Assembly: GCA_002345925.1 (NCBI GenBank)
Contig: DDWM01000035.1
Location: forward strand, 1-20,767
Length of the DNA stretch: 20,767 nucleotides
Source: Actinobacteria bacterium UBA2286
Lineage (GTDB): Bacteria > Actinomycetota > Coriobacteriia > Anaerosomatales > Anaerosomataceae
Reading direction: 5' to 3'
In this document: positions 1 to 6,513 of the stretch, in pieces
Numbering within the stretch: the first letter of the stretch is position 1
Layout of the letters: every line of letters begins with the position of its first letter
The notes under the pieces: model-generated
What the model was told of the DNA's origin: nothing
What the model saw: only the letters and a program-made list of their open reading frames with translations
Database searches by the model: none
Translations under genes and position numbers: made by a program

Positions 1-773
1 GCCGAGCGGTACCCGGCTTCGATCAGTGCGCTGCGTGCGTCATCGTAGGCAGATCCGACTTCGACGGGTGCGTGCGCATCCGAGCCGATGGTCACTGGCA
101 CGCCGGCGCGGAAAAGCTCCTTCAGAAACGGCGCCGATGGATAGAGTTCGGCGCACGGCTTGCGCAAACCTGCGGTATTTACCTCGACTGCGACTCCAGC
201 GCTGGCGAATGCGGCCGCGACGTTACGGTACAGCGGCATGAGGTCGCCCTCAGGCACATAGCCGAACTTCTTGACCAGGTCGGCGTGACCTATGACATCG
301 GCCAGCCCGCCGCGAGCAGCAGCGATAAGGTCATCGAAGTACCGCTCCCAGAGATTCCTGACATCCCACCTAGCGTAGCCGTCTTTGCGATCCGGATCAT
401 CGAACGCCCATCCGTCGACGAAATGCACTGAGCCAAGCACCACGTCGAACGGATACTGCTCGATGAGCGAACGCACGAACTCCTCGTTGCCCGGATACAG
501 ATCCGCTTCGATGCCGAGCAGGACTTCGGGACCGCCGGAAGCAGCCGACGCATCACGAGCGGCCAGTACTTCGGCCACGTAATCGGGGAGCTCGGCTTCT
601 GGCATGGAGTACCGCGCCACTGACGGGTCACGCTCGATGAGCTGCGGAGGCAGCGGCAGATGGTCAGTGATCGCAATGGTGCTCAGTCCGCGTTCGGCAG
701 CGACAGCGACGTAGTCCGCAGCCGTGCCTTCGGCGTGGCGGCAGTGCCACGTGTGGACATGCAAATCGATCAT
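1..773 (-). CDS. PHP-domain histidinol-phosphatase-like protein (HisK/HisJ type), 3' end cut by window
   Basis: The first 257 residues are visible and the frame runs off the left edge with no stop codon. All expected metal ligands of a PHP phosphoesterase can be seen: DLHVHT (H5, H7), ITDH (D37, H38), GIEAD (E89), SVHF (H117), GHADL (H163) and SDAH (D232, H234). The SVHF and GHADL spacing resembles the histidinol-phosphatase branch, which hydrolyses histidinol phosphate in histidine synthesis. PHP enzymes of this branch are about 260-280 aa, so little is probably missing. The ATG shares an ATGA overlap with the mnmA stop codon, so the two are probably translationally coupled. No his operon is present here, so the substrate is inferred; another sugar- or nucleotide-phosphate substrate is possible. 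Confidence 0.85.
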   Translation of the reverse strand, partial: MIDLHVHTWHCRHAEGTAADYVAVAAERGLSTIAITDHLPLPPQLIERDPSVARYSMPEAELPDYVAEVLAARDASAASGGPEVLLGIEADLYPGNEEFVRSLIEQYPFDVVLGSVHFVDGWAFDDPDRKDGYARWDVRNLWERYFDDLIAAARGGLADVIGHADLVKKFGYVPEGDLMPLYRNVAAAFASAGVAVEVNTAGLRKPCAELYPSAPFLKELFRAGVPVTIGSDAHAPVEVGSAYDDARSALIEAGYRS

Positions 774-1804
774 GAGGCCTCCTCGATGATGCCGCCCCCG
801 ATGACGATATCCCCGTTGTAACACACGAGCGACTGACCCGGCGCAACGCCGAGGAGAGGCGCGTCTGTCTCGGCGATCAAATGTGCACCGTCGTGCGTAA
901 CGGTCGCGGTGATCGCGTCCGCGTTGTAGCGCACCATGACACTGGCGCGAGTCGATTCATCTTGATGGTTCCAAATCACGCTTGATGCCACGATTCGTGA
1001 GACTGCAAGCCGATTCTGCGGCCCGACTATGACGGCGTTGAGTGGCGCATCGATGCGCAGGACATACAGAGGTTCGGCGCTAGCCACGCCGATTCCGCGG
1101 CGCTGCCCGACCGTGTAGCGACAGATTCCGGCATGCGTTCCCAGGATCGCTCCGGCCTCATCGAGGATGGGTCCCGCATCGCAAGCCTCGGGATGATCAC
1201 GGGCCACAAGCTCCGGATACCCTCCCTTGCCGAGAAAACACGCGTCCTGGCTCTCCTTGCCGTGCTTGTCGGCGAATCCCCTCTCGGCGGCCATTGTTCT
1301 TACCTGCGCCTTAGTGAACTCGCCGAGCGGGAAGATCACGTGGGCCAGGTCATCCGAGGTGAGCTGGTAGAGGAAGTACGTCTGATCCTTGCTCGCGTCT
1401 GCCGCACGCGCCAAGGCGAGCCCTGCAGGCGACTGTACGATTCGCGCGTAGTGGCCGGTCGCAAGCGACGCTCCTGCCTCACGTGCTCTGGCTAGCAGCG
1501 AGCCGAACTTCACACTCGCATTGCACAGCACGCATGGATTAGGAGTCTGGCCGCGAGAGTACGCGGCCGCAGTAGCGTCAATAACGTGAGCCTTGAACTC
1601 AGCTGAAAGGTCCATGGTCTCATGAGGAATGCCGAGATGCTTACACACTCTCGCGGCATCGTCAGACGCTGCCGAGTCAGTTGCTCCCCTGCCGAGGACC
1701 ATTGTGACCCCGGTGCAATCCAGTCCATGTTCGGCAAGAAGAGCGGCGGCAAGCGAGCTGTCCACGCCACCGCTCATACCGATCCAGATGCTGGTGTCGC
1801 CCAT
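770..1804 (-). CDS. mnmA: tRNA-specific 2-thiouridylase MnmA
   Basis: This is a 344-aa ATP-pyrophosphatase that places sulfur on C2 of the wobble uridine (U34) of Lys, Glu and Gln tRNAs in the cytoplasm. The PP-loop SGGVDSS is at residues 11-17. The catalytic cysteines are C94 in NPCVLCN and C189 in SQDACFLG, the pair that relays persulfide in the E. coli enzyme. The motif RYTVGQRRGIG and the C-terminal beta-barrel region are also present. It is slightly shorter than the usual roughly 360 aa, but no domain is missing. The ATG lies 3 nt after the stop of the upstream unknown gene, and its own TGA overlaps the start of the PHP gene, so a three-gene transcript is likely. It lies outside the riboflavin operon, beyond that operon's terminator. 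Confidence 0.96.
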   Translation of the reverse strand: MGDTSIWIGMSGGVDSSLAAALLAEHGLDCTGVTMVLGRGATDSAASDDAARVCKHLGIPHETMDLSAEFKAHVIDATAAAYSRGQTPNPCVLCNASVKFGSLLARAREAGASLATGHYARIVQSPAGLALARAADASKDQTYFLYQLTSDDLAHVIFPLGEFTKAQVRTMAAERGFADKHGKESQDACFLGKGGYPELVARDHPEACDAGPILDEAGAILGTHAGICRYTVGQRRGIGVASAEPLYVLRIDAPLNAVIVGPQNRLAVSRIVASSVIWNHQDESTRASVMVRYNADAITATVTHDGAHLIAETDAPLLGVAPGQSLVCYNGDIVIGGGIIEEAS

Positions 1805-1807
1805 GTG

Positions 1808-2527
1808 TTACAGGGCGTCCGTAGGCAGTCCGGGACCTGAGCTATGTGCATGCAGGACTGCCATCATCTCGCCAACGTCGATATTGGCGACCGGCGCCAG
1901 AAGCGCAGTTGCCTGGGCGTGATTGAGTGTGCCTGCCTGCATCATGGAGCACATCTCTTCGAGGTGATCGACGCTTGCGGTTCGCATGATGCTGAACATG
2001 CGACGCTGGCGAATAGCAACTTTGAAGACATCCGAGGTCTGCTGGTCGCAGACGACGAAGAGCACCGAGCAGTCGTTCATGTCGTCTCTTTGCTGGTGGA
2101 TGAGGCTCATCTCGCCGACGAAGTGGGTTGCGGCAGCTACTGACAACGATCGATCAGAAGTACGTGTGAGTATGCGGACGCCTGAGGGTGACACCCAGAG
2201 CCCATCGGCATGAGTATCAAAGCCGAGGGCCTTGCCCGCTGTGGCGACCCGGTCCCGAAACACTTTGCGGGCGCGAGTGGTCTCCTGATCGTGGGGCGTA
2301 GGAATAGAGACGACCGTCTCCGGAAGCGCCTCAGCTAGGTCGCCCGGGCGGAGCTCGCCGGTTGTGGATCGTGGGTTAAGTACACGGATATCAGCGGTAA
2401 GCGCTTGCTTCGCATCCATGGTAAGCAACTCGGCAAGCCGAGGATTGCTGACTTCGAGCTTGAGTCCAAAGACATCCAGAACAGCATGTCGCTTCTGTCG
2501 CTGAGGGTCATTCATGTCATCAGGCAT
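1808..2527 (-). CDS. conserved-looking hypothetical protein upstream of mnmA
   Basis: I do not recognise this 239-aa family. I chose the ATG at 2527 because GAGGAG lies 9 nt upstream on the minus strand; the open frame extends to 2638, but the extension (residues reading MRFLAGGG and on) looks like a non-coding leader. The protein is soluble, with no signal peptide or membrane segment. The N-terminus is charged (MPDDMNDPQRQKRH). The middle, about residues 87-190, appears to alternate helix and strand: a helix at FRDRVATAGKALGF, strands at GLWVS and VRILTR, a helix at MSLIHQQ, a hydrophobic strand at VLFVVC and a helix at VFKVAIRQRRMF. That order loosely recalls nuclease-like alpha/beta folds, but I see no clear catalytic D/E-X-K set. 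Its 3-nt spacing to mnmA suggests co-expression. The function is unknown. Confidence 0.8.
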   Translation of the reverse strand: MPDDMNDPQRQKRHAVLDVFGLKLEVSNPRLAELLTMDAKQALTADIRVLNPRSTTGELRPGDLAEALPETVVSIPTPHDQETTRARKVFRDRVATAGKALGFDTHADGLWVSPSGVRILTRTSDRSLSVAAATHFVGEMSLIHQQRDDMNDCSVLFVVCDQQTSDVFKVAIRQRRMFSIMRTASVDHLEEMCSMMQAGTLNHAQATALLAPVANIDVGEMMAVLHAHSSGPGLPTDAL

Positions 2528-2799
2528 GCTGTGAGTCTCCTCGTCATCTGCTGCGAAGCTCCAAGGCACCCTCCCAGGGTAGCCGATAGCCCGTGCAGCC
2601 GGAAGACGCAACCTTCCGCCTCCGGCCAAGAACCTCACGCGACAACAGAACTACCGTTCATCAAATCGAACATACAGATGCTTGTTTGAGCGATGAGGGT
2701 TTGCTAGGTTGTACTCCCGCTCCTGCAGCGGCAACGGATGATCGGACGTCCAAGGTTGACAGCCACTGGGTGGCGAGAACCCACTGGATTGCCCAGAAG
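2528..2799. other. non-coding leader between riboflavin terminator and the mnmA unit
   Basis: No gene is visible between the terminator and the start of the unknown protein. The stretch must hold the minus-strand promoter of that unit, but I cannot pick a convincing -35/-10 pair. It contains a small hairpin (CGGAAG/CTTCCG, 7-nt loop, 2600-2618), a cluster of GTTC/GAAC half-sites (2656-2687) and a 7-bp direct repeat CCACTGG at 2763-2769 and 2781-2787. The GAGGAG ribosome binding site of the unknown gene is at its left end. Confidence 0.6.
2600..2618 (-). repeat. small inverted repeat in leader of the mnmA unit
   Basis: A perfect 6-bp stem (CGGAAG with CTTCCG) encloses a 7-nt loop, about 75 nt upstream of the start of the unknown gene. 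It has no T-tract, so it is not an obvious terminator. It would lie in the 5' untranslated region if transcription starts further upstream. A role is not demonstrated, and a stem this short can occur by chance in GC-rich DNA. Confidence 0.35.
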
Positions 2800-2832
2800 A
2801 AAGGCCCGAAGCGCTTAGCGCCACGGGCCTTT
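2800..2832 (-). terminator. intrinsic terminator of the riboflavin operon
   Basis: A long hairpin lies 22 nt beyond the ribH stop codon. The outer stem is 9 perfect base pairs (AAAGGCCCG with CGGGCCTTT), followed by a 2-nt internal mismatch on each side, a second 5-bp stem (GCGCT/AGCGC) and a 1-nt apex. On the minus strand the stem ends in TTT followed by CTTCT, so the U-tract is short and interrupted. The position directly after the last rib gene supports a transcription terminator. The near-symmetric arm could also act in the other direction, but no plus-strand gene needs it. Confidence 0.85.
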
Positions 2833-2854
2833 CGGCTTTCTGGAGCGACGTCGA

Positions 2855-3316
2855 CTAGACGGTGCGCATGAGGTTGGCCATCTCGATGCCGGCAAGTGCT
2901 GCGTCCCAGCCCTTGTTGCCAGACTTCGTGCCTGCGCGCTCAACCGCTTGCTCGATGCTGTCGGCGGTGATGACGCCGAACATGACCGGGACACCGGTTT
3001 CGAGAGAAGCCGATGCGACGCCCTTGGAAACCTCAGAAGCGACGAACTCGAAGTGAGGCGTGCCGCCACGGATCACAACGCCGAGCGCGAGTACGACGTC
3101 GTAGCGCTCAGAGGCCGCCAGCTTCTTGGCGACGAGCGGAATCTCAAACGCACCGGGAACCCAGGCGACGTCGATGTCCTCCTCGGCAACACCGTGGCGG
3201 GACAGCGCGTCGTTTGCACCTGAGAGCAGGCGCGATGACAGGAGCTCGTTGAATCGGGCGATAACGATGCCCACCTTGAGTCCTGTGCCGATGAAGTTGC
3301 CTTCGTATGTGCTCAC
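2855..3316 (-). CDS. ribH: 6,7-dimethyl-8-ribityllumazine synthase
   Basis: This is the penultimate riboflavin enzyme; it condenses 5-amino-6-ribitylamino-uracil with 3,4-dihydroxy-2-butanone 4-phosphate. The product is 153 aa, matching the family length of about 154. Family motifs are RFNELLSSRLL near residue 21, WVPGAFEIP near 52, the phosphate- and substrate-binding GVVIRGGTPHFE with catalytic H88, and KSGNKGWDAA near 131. I placed the start at GTG 3316, with GAGGAG 5 nt upstream; the longer open frame (to 3409) only reads back into ribBA. An ATG overlaps the start two bases earlier in another frame and is followed at once by TGA. It is the last gene of the rib operon, 17 nt after ribBA and just before the terminator. 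Confidence 0.96.
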   Translation of the reverse strand: MSTYEGNFIGTGLKVGIVIARFNELLSSRLLSGANDALSRHGVAEEDIDVAWVPGAFEIPLVAKKLAASERYDVVLALGVVIRGGTPHFEFVASEVSKGVASASLETGVPVMFGVITADSIEQAVERAGTKSGNKGWDAALAGIEMANLMRTV

Positions 3317-3333
3317 ATGGTCTCCTCTCGTCC

Positions 3334-4548
3334 CTATTCCGGCAGTTCGAGCCGGTGGGACATCTTCGCCTTCTTGGTCCTTAGATACTCGATGTTCTCG
3401 GTTCCGCAACCGATCTGCAGCGGAACCTGCTCGCTCACCGTCAAGCCGTAGCCCTCAAGGCCAACGATCTTGGTCGGGTTATTGGTCAACAGACGCATGC
3501 TCGTAAGTCCGAGGTCTACGAGGATCTGCGCGCCGATGCCGTAGTCGCGCAGATCGGCAGGAAAGCCGAGTGCCTCATTCGCTTCGACGGTGTCGGCACC
3601 ATGCTCCTGCAGCTCGTATGCCTTGAGCTTGTTCGCAAGACCGATACCACGTCCTTCATGGCCCACGATGTAGAGAATGACGCCCAGGCCCTCGGCCTGG
3701 ACGAGACGCATTGCTTCCTCAAGCTGGTCACCGCAGTCACATCTCAGCGAGTGGAAGACGTCGCCTGTGAGGCACTCCGAGTGAACGCGCACGAGCACGT
3801 CGGTGGCACCCTCAACGTCGCCTGCAACGAGGGCCACATGCGTGGTGCCGTCCACAAGCGATTGGTAGCCGTAGCCGGTGAACTCACCATGCCGGGTAGG
3901 CATCCGCACCGTGGCGATGCGCTCGACGAGACGCTCCGTACGGCGGCGATATCGGATCAGATCCGCAACCGTGACCATCGGCAACCCGTGTTCCTTGGCG
4001 ACCGCCTCAAGCTGCGGCCTGCGCGCCATCGTACCGTCCTCGTTCATGATCTCGCAGATGACTCCGGCGGGCGCGAGGCCCGCGAGTCGGGCGAAATCGA
4101 CAGCTGTCTCGGTGTGGCCGGCTCGCTCAAGTACGCCACCCGGACGTGCGCGCAGCGGGAATACGTGCCCCGGCATCGCGATGTCATCAGCGGTCGCCTT
4201 CGGATCCACCACAGCGTATACGGTGGCAGCACGATCTGCCGCCGAGATACCGGTGGTGATCTTACCCTTCGCGCCGATTGAGACGTGAAACGCAGTGCCC
4301 TGGGTCGAGGTGTTGTTGTCGGTCATCGGCGGAATGCGAAGCGCGTCGAGCCGCTCCCCCGTCATAGGCAGGCAGATGAGACCGCGGCCGTGGCGCGCCA
4401 TGAAGTTGATGGCCTCAGGCGTGACCTTCTCGGCGGCCATCATGAAGTCGCCCTCGTTCTCGCGGTCCTCATCATCAACGACGATGAGCATGCCGCCATC
4501 GGCGATGATTTTGATTGCTTCTTCGATAGGCGTGAACAGTTCAGTCAC
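3334..4548 (-). CDS. ribBA: bifunctional 3,4-dihydroxy-2-butanone-4-phosphate synthase / GTP cyclohydrolase II
   Basis: This 404-aa fused enzyme supplies both riboflavin precursors, one from ribulose 5-phosphate and one from GTP. The RibB half, about residues 1-200, has the acidic loop DDEDRENEGD (25-34), the catalytic-region motif RPGGVLERAGHTE and AGVICEIMNEDG. The RibA half, about 205-404, has RVHSEC, the zinc ligands C259, C270 and C272 in a C-x10-C-x-C pattern, HEGRGIGL (297-304) and the tail NNPTKIVGLEGYGL. Both sets of active-site motifs look intact, so both activities are expected. The start is GTG in a GTGA overlap with the ribE stop, with GGAAGG 9 nt upstream. Spacing to ribH is 17 nt. 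Confidence 0.97.
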   Translation of the reverse strand: MTELFTPIEEAIKIIADGGMLIVVDDEDRENEGDFMMAAEKVTPEAINFMARHGRGLICLPMTGERLDALRIPPMTDNNTSTQGTAFHVSIGAKGKITTGISAADRAATVYAVVDPKATADDIAMPGHVFPLRARPGGVLERAGHTETAVDFARLAGLAPAGVICEIMNEDGTMARRPQLEAVAKEHGLPMVTVADLIRYRRRTERLVERIATVRMPTRHGEFTGYGYQSLVDGTTHVALVAGDVEGATDVLVRVHSECLTGDVFHSLRCDCGDQLEEAMRLVQAEGLGVILYIVGHEGRGIGLANKLKAYELQEHGADTVEANEALGFPADLRDYGIGAQILVDLGLTSMRLLTNNPTKIVGLEGYGLTVSEQVPLQIGCGTENIEYLRTKKAKMSHRLELPE

Positions 4549-5219
4549 GATTGGTGTCCTTCCGTGAATTCTCGCAACAGGTCGCCGAGACCACGCTTGC
4601 CGGCAACAGGAAGGTCGTCTTCGACCCCTGAGTACAGAGACACGAAACGCTTGACGTACTTCCCGATCATGTCCGCCTCAAGGTTCACGTGACTGCCGAT
4701 CGGCTTGTCCTTGAGCGTGGTCATCTGCTCGGTCTGCGGGATGACAGCGACAGTGAAGCCGTCTGCGCCCACGCGAGCAACCGTGAGCGAGATCCCGTCG
4801 ATGGCGATCGAGCCCTTTTCGACCACGTAGGTCATGACCTCGGCCGGAGCCTGAATCTGGTAGACGGTGAACTTGCCAGCCGCCTGTCGAAGCTCGATCT
4901 TTCCCATGGCATCGACGTGTCCTGAAACGAGGTGACCGCCTAGCCTATCCGATAGCCTCAGAGCTCGCTCAAGGTTGACCTTTGAGCCCTGCTTGAGACT
5001 GCCGAGAGTGGAACGCTCAAGCGTCTCGCCGCTCACATCTGTGAGGAAGGCGCCACGAATGAACTTCACAACCGTCAGACATACGCCATCGACTGCAATC
5101 GAGTCGCCGATGGCCATGTCACGACCGAATTCGGGAGCGTAGACCTCCAGCCGCATCCCACCGGACGCGCGATCCGCGCGCGTGATAATCCCCTCGCATT
5201 CGATGAGACCGGTGAACAT
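4545..5219 (-). CDS. ribE: riboflavin synthase (alpha subunit)
   Basis: This enzyme dismutates two molecules of 6,7-dimethyl-8-ribityllumazine to riboflavin. The 224-aa product shows the internal duplication of the family: MFTGLIE at the start of the first lumazine-binding repeat, GDSIAVDGVCLTV (38-50, with conserved C48), then GGHLVSGHVD (94-103) and GSIAIDGISLTV (136-147) in the second repeat. The start is ATG 5219, with GGAG 6 nt upstream; the ORF's upstream extension only overlaps ribD. The ATG overlaps the ribD stop in TGATG. The TGA stop overlaps the GTG of ribBA, so translation of all three genes is probably coupled. Confidence 0.96.
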   Translation of the reverse strand: MFTGLIECEGIITRADRASGGMRLEVYAPEFGRDMAIGDSIAVDGVCLTVVKFIRGAFLTDVSGETLERSTLGSLKQGSKVNLERALRLSDRLGGHLVSGHVDAMGKIELRQAAGKFTVYQIQAPAEVMTYVVEKGSIAIDGISLTVARVGADGFTVAVIPQTEQMTTLKDKPIGSHVNLEADMIGKYVKRFVSLYSGVEDDLPVAGKRGLGDLLREFTEGHQS

Positions 5220-6373
5220 CACGAACTCCTTCCTGTTATGGACGTGGCGCCCGCCTTGCGGCGCTGTCGCCACACTGTTATCGCGTCTTCTCCGCGTACT
5301 GCAGCTTCGATCGCTCGCATCAATGGAGCCAAATCGCACGCGCTGGCATCAGGTCCCCCCAAGAACAGCGGAGGTGCAGCATTGCCACCCATGCCGCCCG
5401 CATGAACCACCACAAGCTCATCGATGAGGCGTGTGTTCCACAGGGCACTTCCAAGTGATGGCCCCGCTTCAAGAAGCACGTCATCCACGCCATCGTCGGC
5501 AAGGACTCGCAACGCCCCGACTATCCCGTCAGCGTAGCGGTAACGCAGCACTGGGATATCTGCGCGCTCAAGTGCCGCGACTCCTCGAGCATCGGCAGCG
5601 TCACTCACAACCACCCGCGTTGTGGTTGGGTCCGCCGAGAAGACCTTGGCTGAAGGTGATGGGACAGAGGTGCGAGCTAGGACTACTCTAAGTGGCTGGC
5701 GAACGGCCGCTCGGCCCTGGTCATCTCTCACGGTCAGCAGCGGATCATCGATGCCCAGCGTTGATGCACCAACGGCTACAGCGGTTGCTCTGGATCGCAG
5801 ATCCATGGTGATCGAGCTTCCGCCCACGCCGGTGATCCTGGAACGCTGGTTGGCGAAGAGTGTCGGGCGACCATCGATTGTGAGCGCCACTTTCACCCGT
5901 ACCAGCGGTAGCCCTGTGCGAAGCCGGTGTAGCCACGCCTCATTGAGAGCCAGAAACGGAGCTTCGATCGCGGCAAACTCAACATCGATACCAGCATGTG
6001 CGAGGATGTCAGCCCCGCCGCCAGACACATCGACGTTTGGGTCACGCATGCCGATGACGACCTTGGAGACACCCGCTTTGATGAGCGCGGAGGTGCACGG
6101 CGGAGTCCGGCCATGATGGGTGCAGGGCTCAAGTGTCACGTAGACCGTGGCGCCTCTGGCGCTATCCCCGGCCGCGATAAGTGCATTGACCTCAGCATGT
6201 GGTGAGCCCGCTCGCTCGTGGTGACCTTCGCCCACAGCGACGCCATCGCGTACGACAACGCAGCCAACCATCGGATTGGGGCTAACCGACCCACGTCCGC
6301 GTTCGGCAAGTACGAAAGCACGCCGAAGGAACGGCTCGGAGATTACCGACGCATCGTCGGAGAACAGGCTCAC
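5219..6373 (-). CDS. ribD: bifunctional diaminohydroxyphosphoribosylaminopyrimidine deaminase / 5-amino-6-(5-phosphoribosylamino)uracil reductase
   Basis: This 384-aa two-domain enzyme does the second and third steps of the GTP branch of riboflavin synthesis. The N-terminal cytidine-deaminase-like domain has the zinc and proton-transfer set H59-A-E61 and C84/C93 in PCTHHGRTPPC. The C-terminal reductase domain, about residues 155-384, includes RVKVALTIDGRPT and LLEAGPSLGSALW. The start is GTG 6373. Its ribosome binding site GGAAGG, 8 nt upstream, is part of the 3' strand of helix P1 of the FMN riboswitch, which points to translational control by FMN. It is the first gene of ribD-ribE-ribBA-ribH. 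Confidence 0.96.
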   Translation of the reverse strand: MSLFSDDASVISEPFLRRAFVLAERGRGSVSPNPMVGCVVVRDGVAVGEGHHERAGSPHAEVNALIAAGDSARGATVYVTLEPCTHHGRTPPCTSALIKAGVSKVVIGMRDPNVDVSGGGADILAHAGIDVEFAAIEAPFLALNEAWLHRLRTGLPLVRVKVALTIDGRPTLFANQRSRITGVGGSSITMDLRSRATAVAVGASTLGIDDPLLTVRDDQGRAAVRQPLRVVLARTSVPSPSAKVFSADPTTTRVVVSDAADARGVAALERADIPVLRYRYADGIVGALRVLADDGVDDVLLEAGPSLGSALWNTRLIDELVVVHAGGMGGNAAPPLFLGGPDASACDLAPLMRAIEAAVRGEDAITVWRQRRKAGATSITGRSS

Positions 6374-6381
6374 GCCTCAGA

Positions 6382-6387
6382 CCTTCC
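6382..6387 (-). promoter_or_regulatory. ribD Shine-Dalgarno inside riboswitch helix P1
   Basis: GGAAGG sits 8 nt before the ribD GTG and is the outer part of the P1 3' strand, which pairs with CTTTCTTC at 6491-6498 using Watson-Crick and G-U pairs. It both defines the ribD start and forms the likely regulated element. Confidence 0.75.
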
Positions 6388-6498
6388 TTCTCCCATCCGG
6401 ACTCTAACCGTCGGCTCCGGGAATTCTCCGGATCTGCCCTTGTGGGGGCTCGCGGGCTGTAACCGCCGGTGGGGAATCTCACCCCGCCCTGAAGAAAG
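6382..6498 (-). promoter_or_regulatory. FMN riboswitch (RFN element) controlling the rib operon
   Basis: The minus strand carries the RFN consensus blocks in order: a GGGCGGGGTGAGATTCCCC start, CCGGCGGT, AGCCCGCGAGC, CCGACGGTTAGAGTCCGG and the GGATGGGAGAAGG end. Paired elements can be drawn: P1 from 6491-6498 with 6382-6390, P2 at 6471-6485 (GGGG/CCCC), a GCCC/GGGC stem at 6436-6449, a TCCGG/CCGGA stem at 6416-6432 and a GAC/GTC stem at 6400-6412. No separate terminator hairpin fits between the aptamer and ribD: the GTG is only 8 nt beyond. The 3' strand of P1 is itself the ribD Shine-Dalgarno. FMN binding would therefore stabilise P1 and hide the ribosome site directly. The aptamer identity is firm; the mechanism is inferred. 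Confidence 0.95.
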
Positions 6499-6507
6499 TA
6501 CATTCAC

Positions 6508-6513
6508 ATATTA
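6508..6513 (-). promoter_or_regulatory. candidate -10 element for the rib operon, overlapping the rpe stop codon
   Basis: The minus strand reads TAATAT, whose first three bases are the TAA stop of rpe. A start site about 7 nt downstream would fall near 6501, just before the first base of riboswitch helix P1 at 6498, which is what a dedicated promoter should do. No good -35 hexamer is visible (CTGCCG at the 17-nt spacing). The operon may instead be transcribed by read-through from rpe. Confidence 0.35.

Noticed and set aside
1808..2638. Longer 276-codon version of the unknown protein
   Set aside because: The first 37 codons have no ribosome site and look like leader sequence, whereas ATG 2527 has GAGGAG at proper spacing.
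2667..2688. LexA (SOS) box similar to CGAAC-N4-GTTCG
   Set aside because: The half-sites are present but spaced by 8 or 12 nt, not 4, and one half is imperfect, so this is not a Gram-positive SOS box. It is kept only as an unknown repeat cluster.
2756..2785. Plus-strand promoter starting with TTGACA at 2756-2761
   Set aside because: No -10-like hexamer lies 16-18 nt downstream, and no plus-strand gene follows.
2763..2787. Direct repeat CCACTGG, two copies 18 bp apart
   Set aside because: Only two 7-bp copies, with no further units and no mobile-element features nearby; compatible with chance.
3601..4281. 226-codon plus-strand open frame
   Set aside because: It lies fully within ribBA on the opposite strand and is a shadow of its codon pattern.
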